A DNA stretch of 61,396 nucleotides from an uncultured Bryobacterales bacterium (GTDB lineage Bacteria > Acidobacteriota > Terriglobia > Bryobacterales > Bryobacteraceae), in contig CALGAR010000123.1 of the NCBI GenBank assembly GCA_937959285.1, positions 1 to 61,396 of the forward strand. The letters run 5' to 3'. Positions 25,587-34,471 of the stretch are shown here, piece by piece. Each line of letters opens with the position of its first letter. The first letter of the stretch is position 1. The translations under genes were made by a program, and so were the position numbers. A model generated the notes under the pieces. That model made no database searches. It had not been told where the DNA came from and saw only the letters and a program-made list of their open reading frames with translations.

Positions 25587-27432
25587 CCGCGCGGCCAGCG
25601 CTCTCGCCTTCGCGCTGCTGCTCACAATCGGTTGCTCCGGGCGTCCCGAACGGAAGGTTGAGCGCCTCGCAATTCTGCCCCCTGAAAATTTGACGGCCGA
25701 ACATACGATCGACTGGGCCGTCGCAGCGCTGCCCCGCATCCTGGCGTCACAGCTTTCCGCTTCAAAATCCGTCTTTGCCTTTCCCGCGCAAGCCATGCGC
25801 GATGGCTATGGCGGACGCGCCACGCAGGTTCTCCATTCCTATCTGACCGTCGAAGGCAACTCGTACCGCCTCACGGGCGCGATCGAAGATGTTGGGAGGC
25901 GCAAAGCAGTAAGGCAAATTGAGCTCACTGTCCCGCGCAACGAGCAATTCTTCCTGTCTCTCGTCGACGCCCTCGCAAAACAGATCGAGCCGACCGCGGC
26001 TTCATCGGGTGGTTATAACCTTGATGCGCTTCGCCACTTCGGCTCTTCGCTGCTTGCGGACGGCGAGGGCAAAGCTGCCGAATCCCTGCAGTCCGCGATT
26101 ACGGCCGACCCGAACTTTGGACCTGCTTATCTCGCGCTGGCGCAGCATCACCTTGCGAGGAGTGATCTGGCGCAAGCCGAGGCGGTACTGAATCAGGGGC
26201 TGCAACACGAGGTCGGCGACGCGGACCGGGCGCGCATGGAGTTAATGGCGGCCAGCATCCGGCAGGACGCTGCGGCGCAGTTTCGCGCCTTGTCGACCCT
26301 CGCCACTCTGCTGCCAGCCGACGCCGACACAGCGACGGCGGCGGGCGAAGCAGCGACGCGGCTGAGAGATTACCGGGCGGCGCTCAAGTGGCAGGAGGAA
26401 GCCACAAGCAGGGAACCGGGCTTCCCGCTGTTCTGGAATGCTCTGGGCTACGCGCGTGCAATGACGGGCGACCTCGAAGGGGCAACCGAGGCACTGCGCC
26501 GCTACGAATCGCTCGCCCCCAAGGACGCAAATCCTCTCGATTCCCTCGGTGACATCCATTTTGTGCATGGCCGCTTCCAGGAAGCGGAGCAATTCTATCT
26601 GCAAGCGCTCGAGAAGAACCCGAACTTTCAGAACGGAGCCGCTTACGCCAAAGCAGCGCACGCCGCCTGGCGGCGCGGTGACCTGACAGCCGCCGACGAG
26701 CATTTCCGCAAGTTTGCCTCGCTGCAACCCGGTCCCTTTCAGGAACTACGAACGGCCCAATGGGAGCACATGACCGGACGCCACAAACAGGCGATCGGCA
26801 GGCTCGAAATCCTGCTGCCTCGTACAACCGGCGAACCGGCCAGCATCTTCCGCGCCCAGCTTGCAGCCTGGAAACTGGAGGCAGGCCAGCGGGAGGAGGC
26901 AATCCGTCTGGCGGAGGATGCAATGAAGTCGGCGACCGTCCCGCGTACTCTCGGCCTCGCCGCCGTTGTTCGGTTTGCGGCAACTGCGCTCGGATCACCG
27001 GACACAATCAAGGTGCTCGCAACTCGCCATTTTCCGGCTCCTTCCGGGTTGCTCCTTCAGAAGATTGCCCTGGCTTACGCGTACATCATCACGAACGATT
27101 TCCGCGCTGCGGAGTCTGAACTGCGCGCCCTTGCAAGACAGCCTGACGCAACCATCGTTCCGGTGCTTCTTGCTTGGTCCATGATCGAATGCGGCCGAGT
27201 CAAAGAGGCTCTCGCAGAGCTTCCCTATTGGCCGATCCCTCAGGTCGATCCGGACAATCCGCTCGCCGCATTAGCGGCGTCCCGCCTGTTCTATATACGC
27301 GGAACCCTGCTGAAAAGCGCAGGGAACGAGGTCGAAGCACGGGCAGCGCTGGAGAAACATTTGCAGTTTTCGGGAGATCTACCGACGATCTTTAAAGACC
27401 GGGATAAAGTGCAGCAGCTCCTGAATCGTTAG
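25576..27432 (+). CDS. TPR lipoprotein with TolB/FlgO-like N-terminal domain
   Basis: 618 residues from GTG 25576, which overlaps the previous gene by 11 bases and has GGAG five bases upstream. The lipobox LTIGC puts the lipidated Cys at residue 20. Residues 30-140 (LAILPPENLTAEHTIDWAVAALPRILASQL...) resemble the adenylate-cyclase-associated TolB-N/FlgO fold. The rest is a long TPR array. Partner and role unknown; probably works with the upstream TPR protein at the outer membrane. Confidence 0.75.
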   Translation: MFSSRAASALAFALLLTIGCSGRPERKVERLAILPPENLTAEHTIDWAVAALPRILASQLSASKSVFAFPAQAMRDGYGGRATQVLHSYLTVEGNSYRLTGAIEDVGRRKAVRQIELTVPRNEQFFLSLVDALAKQIEPTAASSGGYNLDALRHFGSSLLADGEGKAAESLQSAITADPNFGPAYLALAQHHLARSDLAQAEAVLNQGLQHEVGDADRARMELMAASIRQDAAAQFRALSTLATLLPADADTATAAGEAATRLRDYRAALKWQEEATSREPGFPLFWNALGYARAMTGDLEGATEALRRYESLAPKDANPLDSLGDIHFVHGRFQEAEQFYLQALEKNPNFQNGAAYAKAAHAAWRRGDLTAADEHFRKFASLQPGPFQELRTAQWEHMTGRHKQAIGRLEILLPRTTGEPASIFRAQLAAWKLEAGQREEAIRLAEDAMKSATVPRTLGLAAVVRFAATALGSPDTIKVLATRHFPAPSGLLLQKIALAYAYIITNDFRAAESELRALARQPDATIVPVLLAWSMIECGRVKEALAELPYWPIPQVDPDNPLAALAASRLFYIRGTLLKSAGNEVEARAALEKHLQFSGDLPTIFKDRDKVQQLLNR

Positions 27433-27456
27433 ATCTTTCCGTGAAGGCTGCTCATC

Positions 27457-27858
27457 CTAGCGCTTCACGATAGAGGCCCCGATCCACACGGCGACAAATC
27501 CTGCGATGACGCTGCCGATTGCGTACATCGCAGCCAACCACGCGTTTCCCGTGCGAAAGGCAAGGAAGGTTTCATACTCAAAGGCGGAAAACGTCGTATA
27601 ACCGCCGAGAAATCCGACCGCCAGTCCCAGCCGCCAATACGGATGAGAGACGCCGAGAGTTGAGAGATACGTCATGATAAGACCGGCCAGGAAGCATCCA
27701 GTGATGTTTACCAGGAAGGTGCCGGCCATGGACCACCCCGCCAGCCGCTGCAGCACGGCGGTGGTCACCACGTATCGCGCAAGAGAGCCGGCAGCGCCGC
27801 CAGCCATGACAATCAGGTATCGGTCCAAGGCGAGTACACGCAGATGGAATTGATTCAT
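27457..27858 (-). CDS. crcB: CrcB/Fluc fluoride channel
   Basis: 133 residues with four TM helices. GGAAGSLARY, the central NITGCFLAGL with the conserved Asn, and GFLGGYTTFSAFEYE (TTFSxF motif) are the Fluc signature. It exports fluoride as a dual-topology dimer. I see no fluoride riboswitch in the 70 bases upstream. The gene lies between a TPR gene and a divergent universal stress gene. Confidence 0.93.
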   Translation of the reverse strand: MNQFHLRVLALDRYLIVMAGGAAGSLARYVVTTAVLQRLAGWSMAGTFLVNITGCFLAGLIMTYLSTLGVSHPYWRLGLAVGFLGGYTTFSAFEYETFLAFRTGNAWLAAMYAIGSVIAGFVAVWIGASIVKR

Positions 27859-27988
27859 CGTCTCGCGATGGGCAGGAACGCGGCATCGGGAGATCTTTTC
27901 TTATCTTACGTTGACTGAATTGACTTGGGAAAATGCCCTCGAAATCGCCAGCATATGCAATAGAATCGAAGATAGAAACAGGTGACCG

Positions 27989-28861
27989 ATGCTTCCTCTC
28001 AAGCGACTGTTGCTCCCGGTTGATTTCTCTCCACGGTCTCAGATCGCCGCACGATACGCTCGCGCCCTGGTCTCAGATTCCGATGCGGAAGTTACTGTGT
28101 TGCACGTCGTGGCGCCGCCGGCGTACGAGGCGACGTCTCTCGAGGCTGCGGGCACCCTTCTGGACGACCTCCAGACTGCACGCGTCGAGGAGGCTCAAGC
28201 GAAACTCAAGGACTATCTCGCGGACGAACTGAAGGGGATTACCACCCGGCGAGTGCTGCTCGAAGGAGATCCCGCGCGCCGCATCGTCGAGTACGCTGAA
28301 GAACATCAGGTGGACCTGATCGTAATGCCGACTCACGGCTACGGCAGGTTCCGCCGGTTCATCCTCGGGTCCGTCACGGCGAAAGTGCTCCATGACGCCG
28401 ACCGCCCCATTTGCACCGGCGCTCACCTCGAAGAACCGCCCGCCCCCAAAGAGATTCGCTTCCGAAAAGTGGCGGTCGCGATCGATCTTGGACCGGAGAC
28501 TTGCAAGGCGCTTAGTTGGGCCTCCAAATTCGCCGAGCTACATCGCGCTCAACTGTTGGTCATCCACGCAACCCCGTCGCTGGAAGGACGCGCCGGAGAG
28601 TACTTCGACCCGGACTGGAAGCAGAGCCTCGAAAGGGCCGCCCGAGAACAGATCGCATCGCTTCCCTGTCAGGTGCCAAAGGACGCGCAAATCGTTATCG
28701 ACAGCGGAGATGCTCCCAAAGTGGTCTGCGCGCACGCGGAAGAGCAGGAAGCCGACCTTCTGGTAATCGGCCGCGGCTCTTCTTCGGGTATCTTCGGCAG
28801 GCTTCGAGCGAACGCGTACAGCATCATCCGGCAATCGCCGTGTCCGGTAGTCAGCGTCTAG
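27989..28861 (+). CDS. Tandem universal stress protein
   Basis: 290 residues with two UspA domains (1-145 and 150-290). The first half has the ATP-loop motif G-2x-G-9x-G-S (GYGRFRRFILGSVT); in the second half the same loop reads GRGSSSGIFGRLRANA, so it is less clear whether it binds ATP. The 3' end overlaps the convergent PQQ-type gene by 11 bases. Cytoplasmic stress survival role by family. Confidence 0.88.
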   Translation: MLPLKRLLLPVDFSPRSQIAARYARALVSDSDAEVTVLHVVAPPAYEATSLEAAGTLLDDLQTARVEEAQAKLKDYLADELKGITTRRVLLEGDPARRIVEYAEEHQVDLIVMPTHGYGRFRRFILGSVTAKVLHDADRPICTGAHLEEPPAPKEIRFRKVAVAIDLGPETCKALSWASKFAELHRAQLLVIHATPSLEGRAGEYFDPDWKQSLERAAREQIASLPCQVPKDAQIVIDSGDAPKVVCAHAEEQEADLLVIGRGSSSGIFGRLRANAYSIIRQSPCPVVSV

Positions 28862-30479
28862 GCGCGGGCCGCTCGCCGATTGCGATGAGCTCCTTCGCCG
28901 TCCGGTGGTACAGGCGGCCGTTGGAATAAGAAATTGAGTTCAGGCTCCACGTTTCTCCCGACGGGCCCAGATCGTTCACCGCAAGCAGCGCCTTTTCATC
29001 CAATACCTTCGCCCTGCCGTCGATAACATACGTGATCCCGAGCATCGTTGTGAAATAGATCTGGTCGTTGACGGCCGTCGGGCTTCCCCAAAAGGCTGGA
29101 ATCTCCCATCCGTCCGTCCGGGACCGGTCCTCGGCCGCTACATCCTCGCCCTTGGCATTCAGGGTCTTCGTGCGAACCGCAACCCCGTACACAGGCTTAT
29201 CCGGCTTCCCCTGCTCGCGAATCACCGTGACCGGAACCTCGAGGTACTCCACCTTGCCTGTCCGAATGTTCACGCGACCGATGCAATGCGACGGCCCGGC
29301 TTTGCCCTTCGGAGGAACACGGTTTCGGCGATGCGCCGTGCTTGTAAGGAAGTAGTGATACCCGCCGACGACGATGTTCGCATGCCAGGCAGGCTGAACG
29401 CGGATGACCTCATCAGCCGCCAGTTGATTCCGCGGGGAGAGTTCACGGATTTCACGAAGGTTTACATCGCGGTGAACGATGTATCGCCCGGCTTTCGGAT
29501 CCCACTGGCGATAGTCGACCTTCCGAATCAGCGACTGTTCCCGCACCAGCTTCCCCGTCTCTGAGTCGATAACCAGATGCGACTCCTCGGGGTTCATCCG
29601 GAACCAATAGGCATAGTCTTTGTCCCAATGCAGCACGTACAAAGCCTGCCACGTTGGCGCCTGCTCCTCTCCGTTGCCCGCAACAAATCGCCAAACCGTC
29701 TTACCAGCCTTCCCCGGCTCCAGGCTAATCAAGCTCAACCCGACGGGGCGCTCCGGAACGTCGTGCCATCCGCCCCGTCCTGTCAGGACTGCGGGTGCAC
29801 CATTCCTGCGAATTCCGAATACCGAGGTGCAATACGTCGTCGTGCCGTCTTCTGCCACCCACAGCGTCTTGCCTGTCCGTTTGTCGATCGCCCGTAGATA
29901 ATTCCAGCCATGCTTCGCGGCGGGAAGCCCGTCGAGCGGCTCGACGTGCAGAATCACATCCCCATAAAGGATCGGCTCGTGCTGCTTATTGAACGGATAC
30001 GGTTGACCCCAAGGCTTGAAACGGCGGCGCCAGATCTCCTTGCCGTTCATGTCCCAGCAGCCCATCTCGCCGCTGGCGTTGAAGAACCAGACAAACTGTC
30101 CGTCGGTGATGGGAGTGGGTGTCGTGGAATCGCTGTAAGCGTACAGCACGGGGCTCTTCTCTTCCCCGTTCAGATCTACCGACCAGAGGATTTTACCGTT
30201 CCGGGCATCCACGGCGAGACCCAGGATCCGCCCGCTGAACCCCTTCTCGCCCTCGGCAAAGGTTGTGAGAAAGAGGCGGTCGCCCCACACCGCAATGCCG
30301 CTTTGCCCGCCGTTCGGCAGCGGGGTACGCCAGAGAATGTTTCGTGAGCGGGCAACGCTCCATTCAACCGGAGGACGAGGCCCTTTCGCCTGCCAGTTCC
30401 CGTGCAGCCCTGCCGCCTGCGGCCAATGCTGGCAATGAAGAATCCCGACCGCCGCGAAGAGAATCAGTAGAGATCGCAT
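28851..30479 (-). CDS. Exported PQQ-like beta-propeller protein
   Basis: 542 residues. Signal peptide MRSLLILFAAVGILHC. Repeated blades with the pattern A..A/D..TGK.LW (VDARNGKILWSVDL, AIDKRTGKTLWVAED, VIDSETGKLVREQS) show a PQQ-enzyme-type propeller. Dehydrogenase catalytic residues are not evident, so it may be a structural or binding protein rather than a PQQ enzyme. A 3' overlap of 11 bases with the convergent stress protein gene is present. Confidence 0.82.
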   Translation of the reverse strand: MRSLLILFAAVGILHCQHWPQAAGLHGNWQAKGPRPPVEWSVARSRNILWRTPLPNGGQSGIAVWGDRLFLTTFAEGEKGFSGRILGLAVDARNGKILWSVDLNGEEKSPVLYAYSDSTTPTPITDGQFVWFFNASGEMGCWDMNGKEIWRRRFKPWGQPYPFNKQHEPILYGDVILHVEPLDGLPAAKHGWNYLRAIDKRTGKTLWVAEDGTTTYCTSVFGIRRNGAPAVLTGRGGWHDVPERPVGLSLISLEPGKAGKTVWRFVAGNGEEQAPTWQALYVLHWDKDYAYWFRMNPEESHLVIDSETGKLVREQSLIRKVDYRQWDPKAGRYIVHRDVNLREIRELSPRNQLAADEVIRVQPAWHANIVVGGYHYFLTSTAHRRNRVPPKGKAGPSHCIGRVNIRTGKVEYLEVPVTVIREQGKPDKPVYGVAVRTKTLNAKGEDVAAEDRSRTDGWEIPAFWGSPTAVNDQIYFTTMLGITYVIDGRAKVLDEKALLAVNDLGPSGETWSLNSISYSNGRLYHRTAKELIAIGERPAPRR

Positions 30480-30567
30480 TGAGACCTACTGATCGTACTT
30501 CAGTCGCGGCCCTGAGTGGAGAGCATCTTCAATTGCGAACGGCGCCCGCTTTTCCTGCGTCGCGCAG

Positions 30568-30598
30568 AACTGAGCTCCCGCTCGGGGAGCCCAGTTTT
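30568..30598. terminator. Hairpin terminator between the YXWxPGY-repeat gene and the PQQ-like gene
   Basis: A 12-bp stem (30568..30579 with 30585..30596, one A-C mismatch) and five-base loop, ending in TTTT on the plus strand. It sits directly downstream of the minus-strand gene stop at 30657, where the T-run is weaker (TTCTG), so it may act in both directions. Confidence 0.5.
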
Positions 30599-30656
30599 GC
30601 CAGACCTGACGAGAAGCAGCAGATGCGCGGCCAATGACTGTCGTGGTCCTTGTGAA

Positions 30657-30950
30657 TCAGCGCCAGTAGCCGGCGATCCAGACATAGCCGCCGCGGCGGG
30701 GCGCCCAGTGCCCCGGAACCCAGACCATTCGTCCGCGAGGCGGCTTTTTCCAGCTTCCTTTCACCCAGTGATAATGGCGCCCGGTCCATCGATAATAGCC
30801 CGGAACCCAAACATGTCTTGGGCTCGGCCTCATGACGATCACTTCACGCGGGGGAGGAGGAGGACCGAAGCGGACATAAATCTCTGCCGCCGAAGCTCCG
30901 CCGGCCATCAAGGCCAGACCCATTACACTTGTCAGAAACAATCTTTTCAT
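30657..30950 (-). CDS. Exported YXWxPGY-repeat protein
   Basis: 97 residues from ATG 30950, with GGAGG seven bases upstream; longer forms start inside the upstream region. Signal peptide MKRLFLTSVMGLALMAGGASA, then Pro-rich linker and three aromatic repeats: VWVPGYYRW, MVWVPGHWAP and YVWIAGYWR. This matches the YXWGXW/WxPGY repeat family of envelope proteins with unknown function. Confidence 0.85.
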   Translation of the reverse strand: MKRLFLTSVMGLALMAGGASAAEIYVRFGPPPPPREVIVMRPSPRHVWVPGYYRWTGRHYHWVKGSWKKPPRGRMVWVPGHWAPRRGGYVWIAGYWR

Positions 30951-31197
30951 CTCTTCCTCCGTTCCATTAACAAATGGACCTGCCAAGGCATATGCAGTCT
31001 GATAGCCAACTGCGAAAGCGATTGATATCACAGGCTTTAACTATGACAACGGAAGGAGAAACGGTGGTCGAAAACCACCACAGCGCACGTTTTGAACCAA
31101 CGAAGACCTGCCCCCAAACCGTGCGAAAATGTCTCCCCGGATTTCTCCGAGGCTAGAGATCAGGTGATTCCCTGCGTTGCCTACGATCTCTGCTTGA

Positions 31198-31203
31198 TAT
31201 AAT
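31198..31203 (+). promoter_or_regulatory. Candidate -10 box of the Oar-like receptor gene
   Basis: A perfect TATAAT ends 24 bases before the TTG start. TTGCCT (31177..31182) is a weak -35 with a 15-base spacer, so sigma-70 use is only tentative. Confidence 0.4.
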
Positions 31204-31227
31204 CCCACCCACGGAGGAACTGTTTCT

Positions 31228-34200
31228 TTGCTTACACGTTTTCTTCTGGCTGCCGTGTCTGCGGCCGGCCTGCTGCTCGCGCAGCTCGATACCGGAAGTG
31301 TCAACGGAACTATTACCGATCCAAGTGGGGCCGCGGTCAGCGCGGCGCAAGTGACGTTGCGCAACGAGGCCACTGGCGCCACACGTACCGCCGTCTCGAA
31401 CGAACAAGGTTACTTCGTCTTCCCCGCTGTTTCGAGCGGGCACTATACGCTGCAAACCCAGGTACCCGGCTTTAAAGCATATGAACGAACAGGCATCGTG
31501 CTTCAGGTGAACCAGCACATCACTGCGCCGATCGTGCTCGAGCTTGGAGAATCTACCGAGAAGGTCACAGTCACCGCATCCGCCGCGGTTGTCGAGACGA
31601 CAAGCGGCACCATCCGTGAAACAGTCGACGAGGTGCGCGTCTCTGAGCTGCCGCTCAACGGCCGCAATGTGCTCCAACTCCAGAGCCTCCTTCCCGGCGC
31701 AGTGCCTGTGGGCTCACTCGACCAGGGCGCAAACACACCTGGATACGCCATCAATGGAGCAACAGGAGCATCGAATAACTACTCTCTCGACGGAGCTCCC
31801 CACCAGGACGGCTATTTCAATGCGCCGCTTCCCTTCCCGAATCCCGATGCCATCCAGGAGTTCACGGTCCAGACCAACTCTTACAGCGCCGAGTTCGGAC
31901 GGAACCGGGGCGCTTCAATCAACGCCGTCACAAAATCCGGCACGAACTCCTTCCATGGAGGCCTATTTGAGTTCGTGCGAAACGATGTCTTCGACGCCCG
32001 CCCCTTCTTTGCCACCGAGGCGCCCGCGTTCAAGCGCAACCAGTTCGGCGCCCAGCTCGGCGGCCCGATCAAGAGGAACCAAACCTTCTTCTTCTTCGCC
32101 TGGCAGGCGACGCATGAACGCGGCACCCCGAACACAAGCACCGCGCTGACGCCTACCACCCGTATGCGCGCAGGCGATTTCTCGGAGCTGGCCAAGACGC
32201 TCACGGATCCGCTGACGCAGCAGCCATTCCCGAACAATCAGATTCCCATCTCACGCCTCAATCAGCCCGTGCTCCGCTTCATGGAGCAGTACGTACCTCT
32301 GCCAAACTCGAAAGGTCTCGAATATGTCACTCCGCGAAACCGGCCGCTCGACGGGAACCAGTACACCGGCCGCATCGACCACGCTTTCAGCAACAACGAT
32401 CGCCTGTACGGCCGCTACCTGTTTCAGGAAGACGACGTGTTCAACCCGGGCGGCAACTTCGAAGGCTGGGGCATCGATCAGAACTTCCGGCGTCAGAGTT
32501 TGGTCCTGAACGAAACCCACATCTTCAGCCCGTCGGTGCTCAATACCTTCTCTGCCACATTCAATCGCGTCAAGGCCTTCATCGTGCCGGTGCCCGACTT
32601 CGCATGGTCCGAGTTCGGAGCGAACATTCCCCCCGCGGCGCCGCAGATTTACGGCTGGCATGTCTTCAACGTGGCCGGATACTTTCAGGCTGCAAACGGC
32701 ACGTTCTGGAATCTCGGCCGCAACACCTTCAGCTTTGACGACACAGTCAGCTGGAACACCGGACGCCACTCTCTGAAGTTCGGCGCTCAGATCGCCCGGT
32801 ATCAGGTGAACCAGCTAAACGAGTATCTGACGCGAGGCAACTTCCAGTTCACCGGATTCGCTTCCGGCGACGCCTTGGCGGATGCGATGCTTGGCCGCGT
32901 CGCCAATCTCCGGCAGGTTTCGCCTCTCGGCAACACGCTGCGCCAAACTCTGTGGCATTTCTTCATCGCCGACGACATCAAGGTATCCAAGCAACTTACA
33001 CTGAATATCGGCCTGCGGTGGGAGCCCAACCTCAACTTCGTGGAGCGGGACGGCAAGCTGAGCATGTTCCATCCGGGCGAGCAGTCAACAGTCTACCCGG
33101 GCGCGCCTCCCGGACCTCTCTTCCAGGGAGATCCCCAGCTCAGAGAAAAGGTGCTGCCTAACCACTGGAAGAACTTCGCGCCGCGCTTCGGCTTCGCCTA
33201 TGACCTGACCGGCGACGGAAAGACAGCAATCCGCGGCGGTTACGGCATCTTCTGGGACACCATCCGAACGATCAACCTCAATCGATTCCCGTTGATCCAG
33301 CCGTTTGTCATCGACTCTACCGTCTTTGACGTCGACTTCAGCAACCCGTACGGCGGAGCCTCCTTCTTCCCGTTCACGCCGCCTTCAACGCCCGAACAGA
33401 AGAGGGATTTCCGCTTTGTTACACCTGCGGCGCACACAGCCTTCAACGACGACTTCCGAACGCCCTATACCCAGCAATGGAACCTGAACATTCAAAGACA
33501 GCTGCCGAAAGACATCGTGATCACGGCAGCCTATATTGGTTCGAAGAGCTCGAGGCTGTTCGGGTCGCACAACATCAATCCCGCAGTCTTCGGTCCTGGC
33601 GCGACCGTTGCGAACACTCAGTCACGCAGGCTTTATCCGAACTTCGGAACGATCGAGGATGAATCAACCTTCGGCTGGTCCCAGTATCACTCCTTCCAAC
33701 TGACCGTAAATAAGCGCATGTCGCACGGCTTGACCATCCTCGGCTCCTACACGATCTCGAAGAACACAGGCCTCACGTCAGCGCAAAGCGAGGGTTCGCT
33801 GGGTACTCGTGATCCCTGGAACCGGGCGCTCGATCGCGGTCCTCTCAACGAGGATCGTCCGCAGATTCTTACGATCTCCGGCGTCTGGCATATGCCATCC
33901 CCATTTCGCCAGGGCATCGGTAAGGCAATCTTTGGCGGCTGGGAATGGACGGGGATCCTCTCCGCAATTGGCGGATCTCCGCTAACGGTGCGTGCGGGTG
34001 TGGACCGCTCGCTCAATGGCCAAGGGCTGGATACCGCGGATGTCGTGGGTGACTGGCGCCTTTCGGGCAACAGATCCAGGCAGGAGAAGTTGGACGCCTG
34101 GTTCGACGCGACGGCGTTCGTACTACCGGCAATAGGAACCGTGGGCACGAGTTCGATCAACATGCTCCGCGGGCCCGGTCAACTGAATATCGACGCCGGC

Positions 34201-34383
34201 CTCTATCGTAACTTCGGAGTGCGAGAGAAGTTCAACATCCAGTTCCGTGCCGAGTTCTTCAACGTGTTGAATCACACTCGTCTCGGAAATCCGAACACGA
34301 ACCGCTCAAGCTCCGCATTCGGACGGATTCTCGGGACGCTGGACCCGAGGGTCGGAGAGCTGGCTCTGAAGTTCCAGTTCTAA
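31228..34383 (+). CDS. Oar-like TonB-dependent receptor
   Basis: 1051 residues from TTG 31228, with GGAGGAA eight bases upstream. Signal peptide (MLTRFLLAAVSAAGLLLA), a carboxypeptidase-regulatory beta domain (GSVNGTITDPSGAAVSAAQVTLRNEATG, residues ~22-105), plug domain (SELPLNGRNVLQLQSLLPG) and a large OmpA-like/TonB beta-barrel ending in ELALKFQF, an outer-membrane C-terminus. Likely takes up or senses large carbohydrates in an outer membrane. No hydrolase is directly adjacent. Followed by a strong terminator. Confidence 0.9.
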   Translation: MLTRFLLAAVSAAGLLLAQLDTGSVNGTITDPSGAAVSAAQVTLRNEATGATRTAVSNEQGYFVFPAVSSGHYTLQTQVPGFKAYERTGIVLQVNQHITAPIVLELGESTEKVTVTASAAVVETTSGTIRETVDEVRVSELPLNGRNVLQLQSLLPGAVPVGSLDQGANTPGYAINGATGASNNYSLDGAPHQDGYFNAPLPFPNPDAIQEFTVQTNSYSAEFGRNRGASINAVTKSGTNSFHGGLFEFVRNDVFDARPFFATEAPAFKRNQFGAQLGGPIKRNQTFFFFAWQATHERGTPNTSTALTPTTRMRAGDFSELAKTLTDPLTQQPFPNNQIPISRLNQPVLRFMEQYVPLPNSKGLEYVTPRNRPLDGNQYTGRIDHAFSNNDRLYGRYLFQEDDVFNPGGNFEGWGIDQNFRRQSLVLNETHIFSPSVLNTFSATFNRVKAFIVPVPDFAWSEFGANIPPAAPQIYGWHVFNVAGYFQAANGTFWNLGRNTFSFDDTVSWNTGRHSLKFGAQIARYQVNQLNEYLTRGNFQFTGFASGDALADAMLGRVANLRQVSPLGNTLRQTLWHFFIADDIKVSKQLTLNIGLRWEPNLNFVERDGKLSMFHPGEQSTVYPGAPPGPLFQGDPQLREKVLPNHWKNFAPRFGFAYDLTGDGKTAIRGGYGIFWDTIRTINLNRFPLIQPFVIDSTVFDVDFSNPYGGASFFPFTPPSTPEQKRDFRFVTPAAHTAFNDDFRTPYTQQWNLNIQRQLPKDIVITAAYIGSKSSRLFGSHNINPAVFGPGATVANTQSRRLYPNFGTIEDESTFGWSQYHSFQLTVNKRMSHGLTILGSYTISKNTGLTSAQSEGSLGTRDPWNRALDRGPLNEDRPQILTISGVWHMPSPFRQGIGKAIFGGWEWTGILSAIGGSPLTVRAGVDRSLNGQGLDTADVVGDWRLSGNRSRQEKLDAWFDATAFVLPAIGTVGTSSINMLRGPGQLNIDAGLYRNFGVREKFNIQFRAEFFNVLNHTRLGNPNTNRSSSAFGRILGTLDPRVGELALKFQF

Positions 34384-34397
34384 CCAACAAGCGTGAA

Positions 34398-34429
34398 GGC
34401 GCTCCAGGGGCAACCCTTGGAGCGCCTTT
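34398..34429 (+). terminator. Rho-independent terminator of the Oar-like receptor
   Basis: Stem GGCGCTCCA/TGGAGCGCC extended by GGG/CCC across one bulged T, loop GCAA, then TTT. It begins 15 bases after the stop. The stem is flanked by AA and TT, so it may also stop transcription from the opposite side. Confidence 0.8.
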
Positions 34430-34471
34430 CGTCCCTTCAGCGAGCCCCGGGCTTGCATAGCGGGACGGCGC

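Noticed and set aside
27859..27930. Fluoride riboswitch upstream of crcB
   Set aside because: The 70 bases upstream on the minus strand do not show the conserved GGNGAUGG-type core or pseudoknot pattern.
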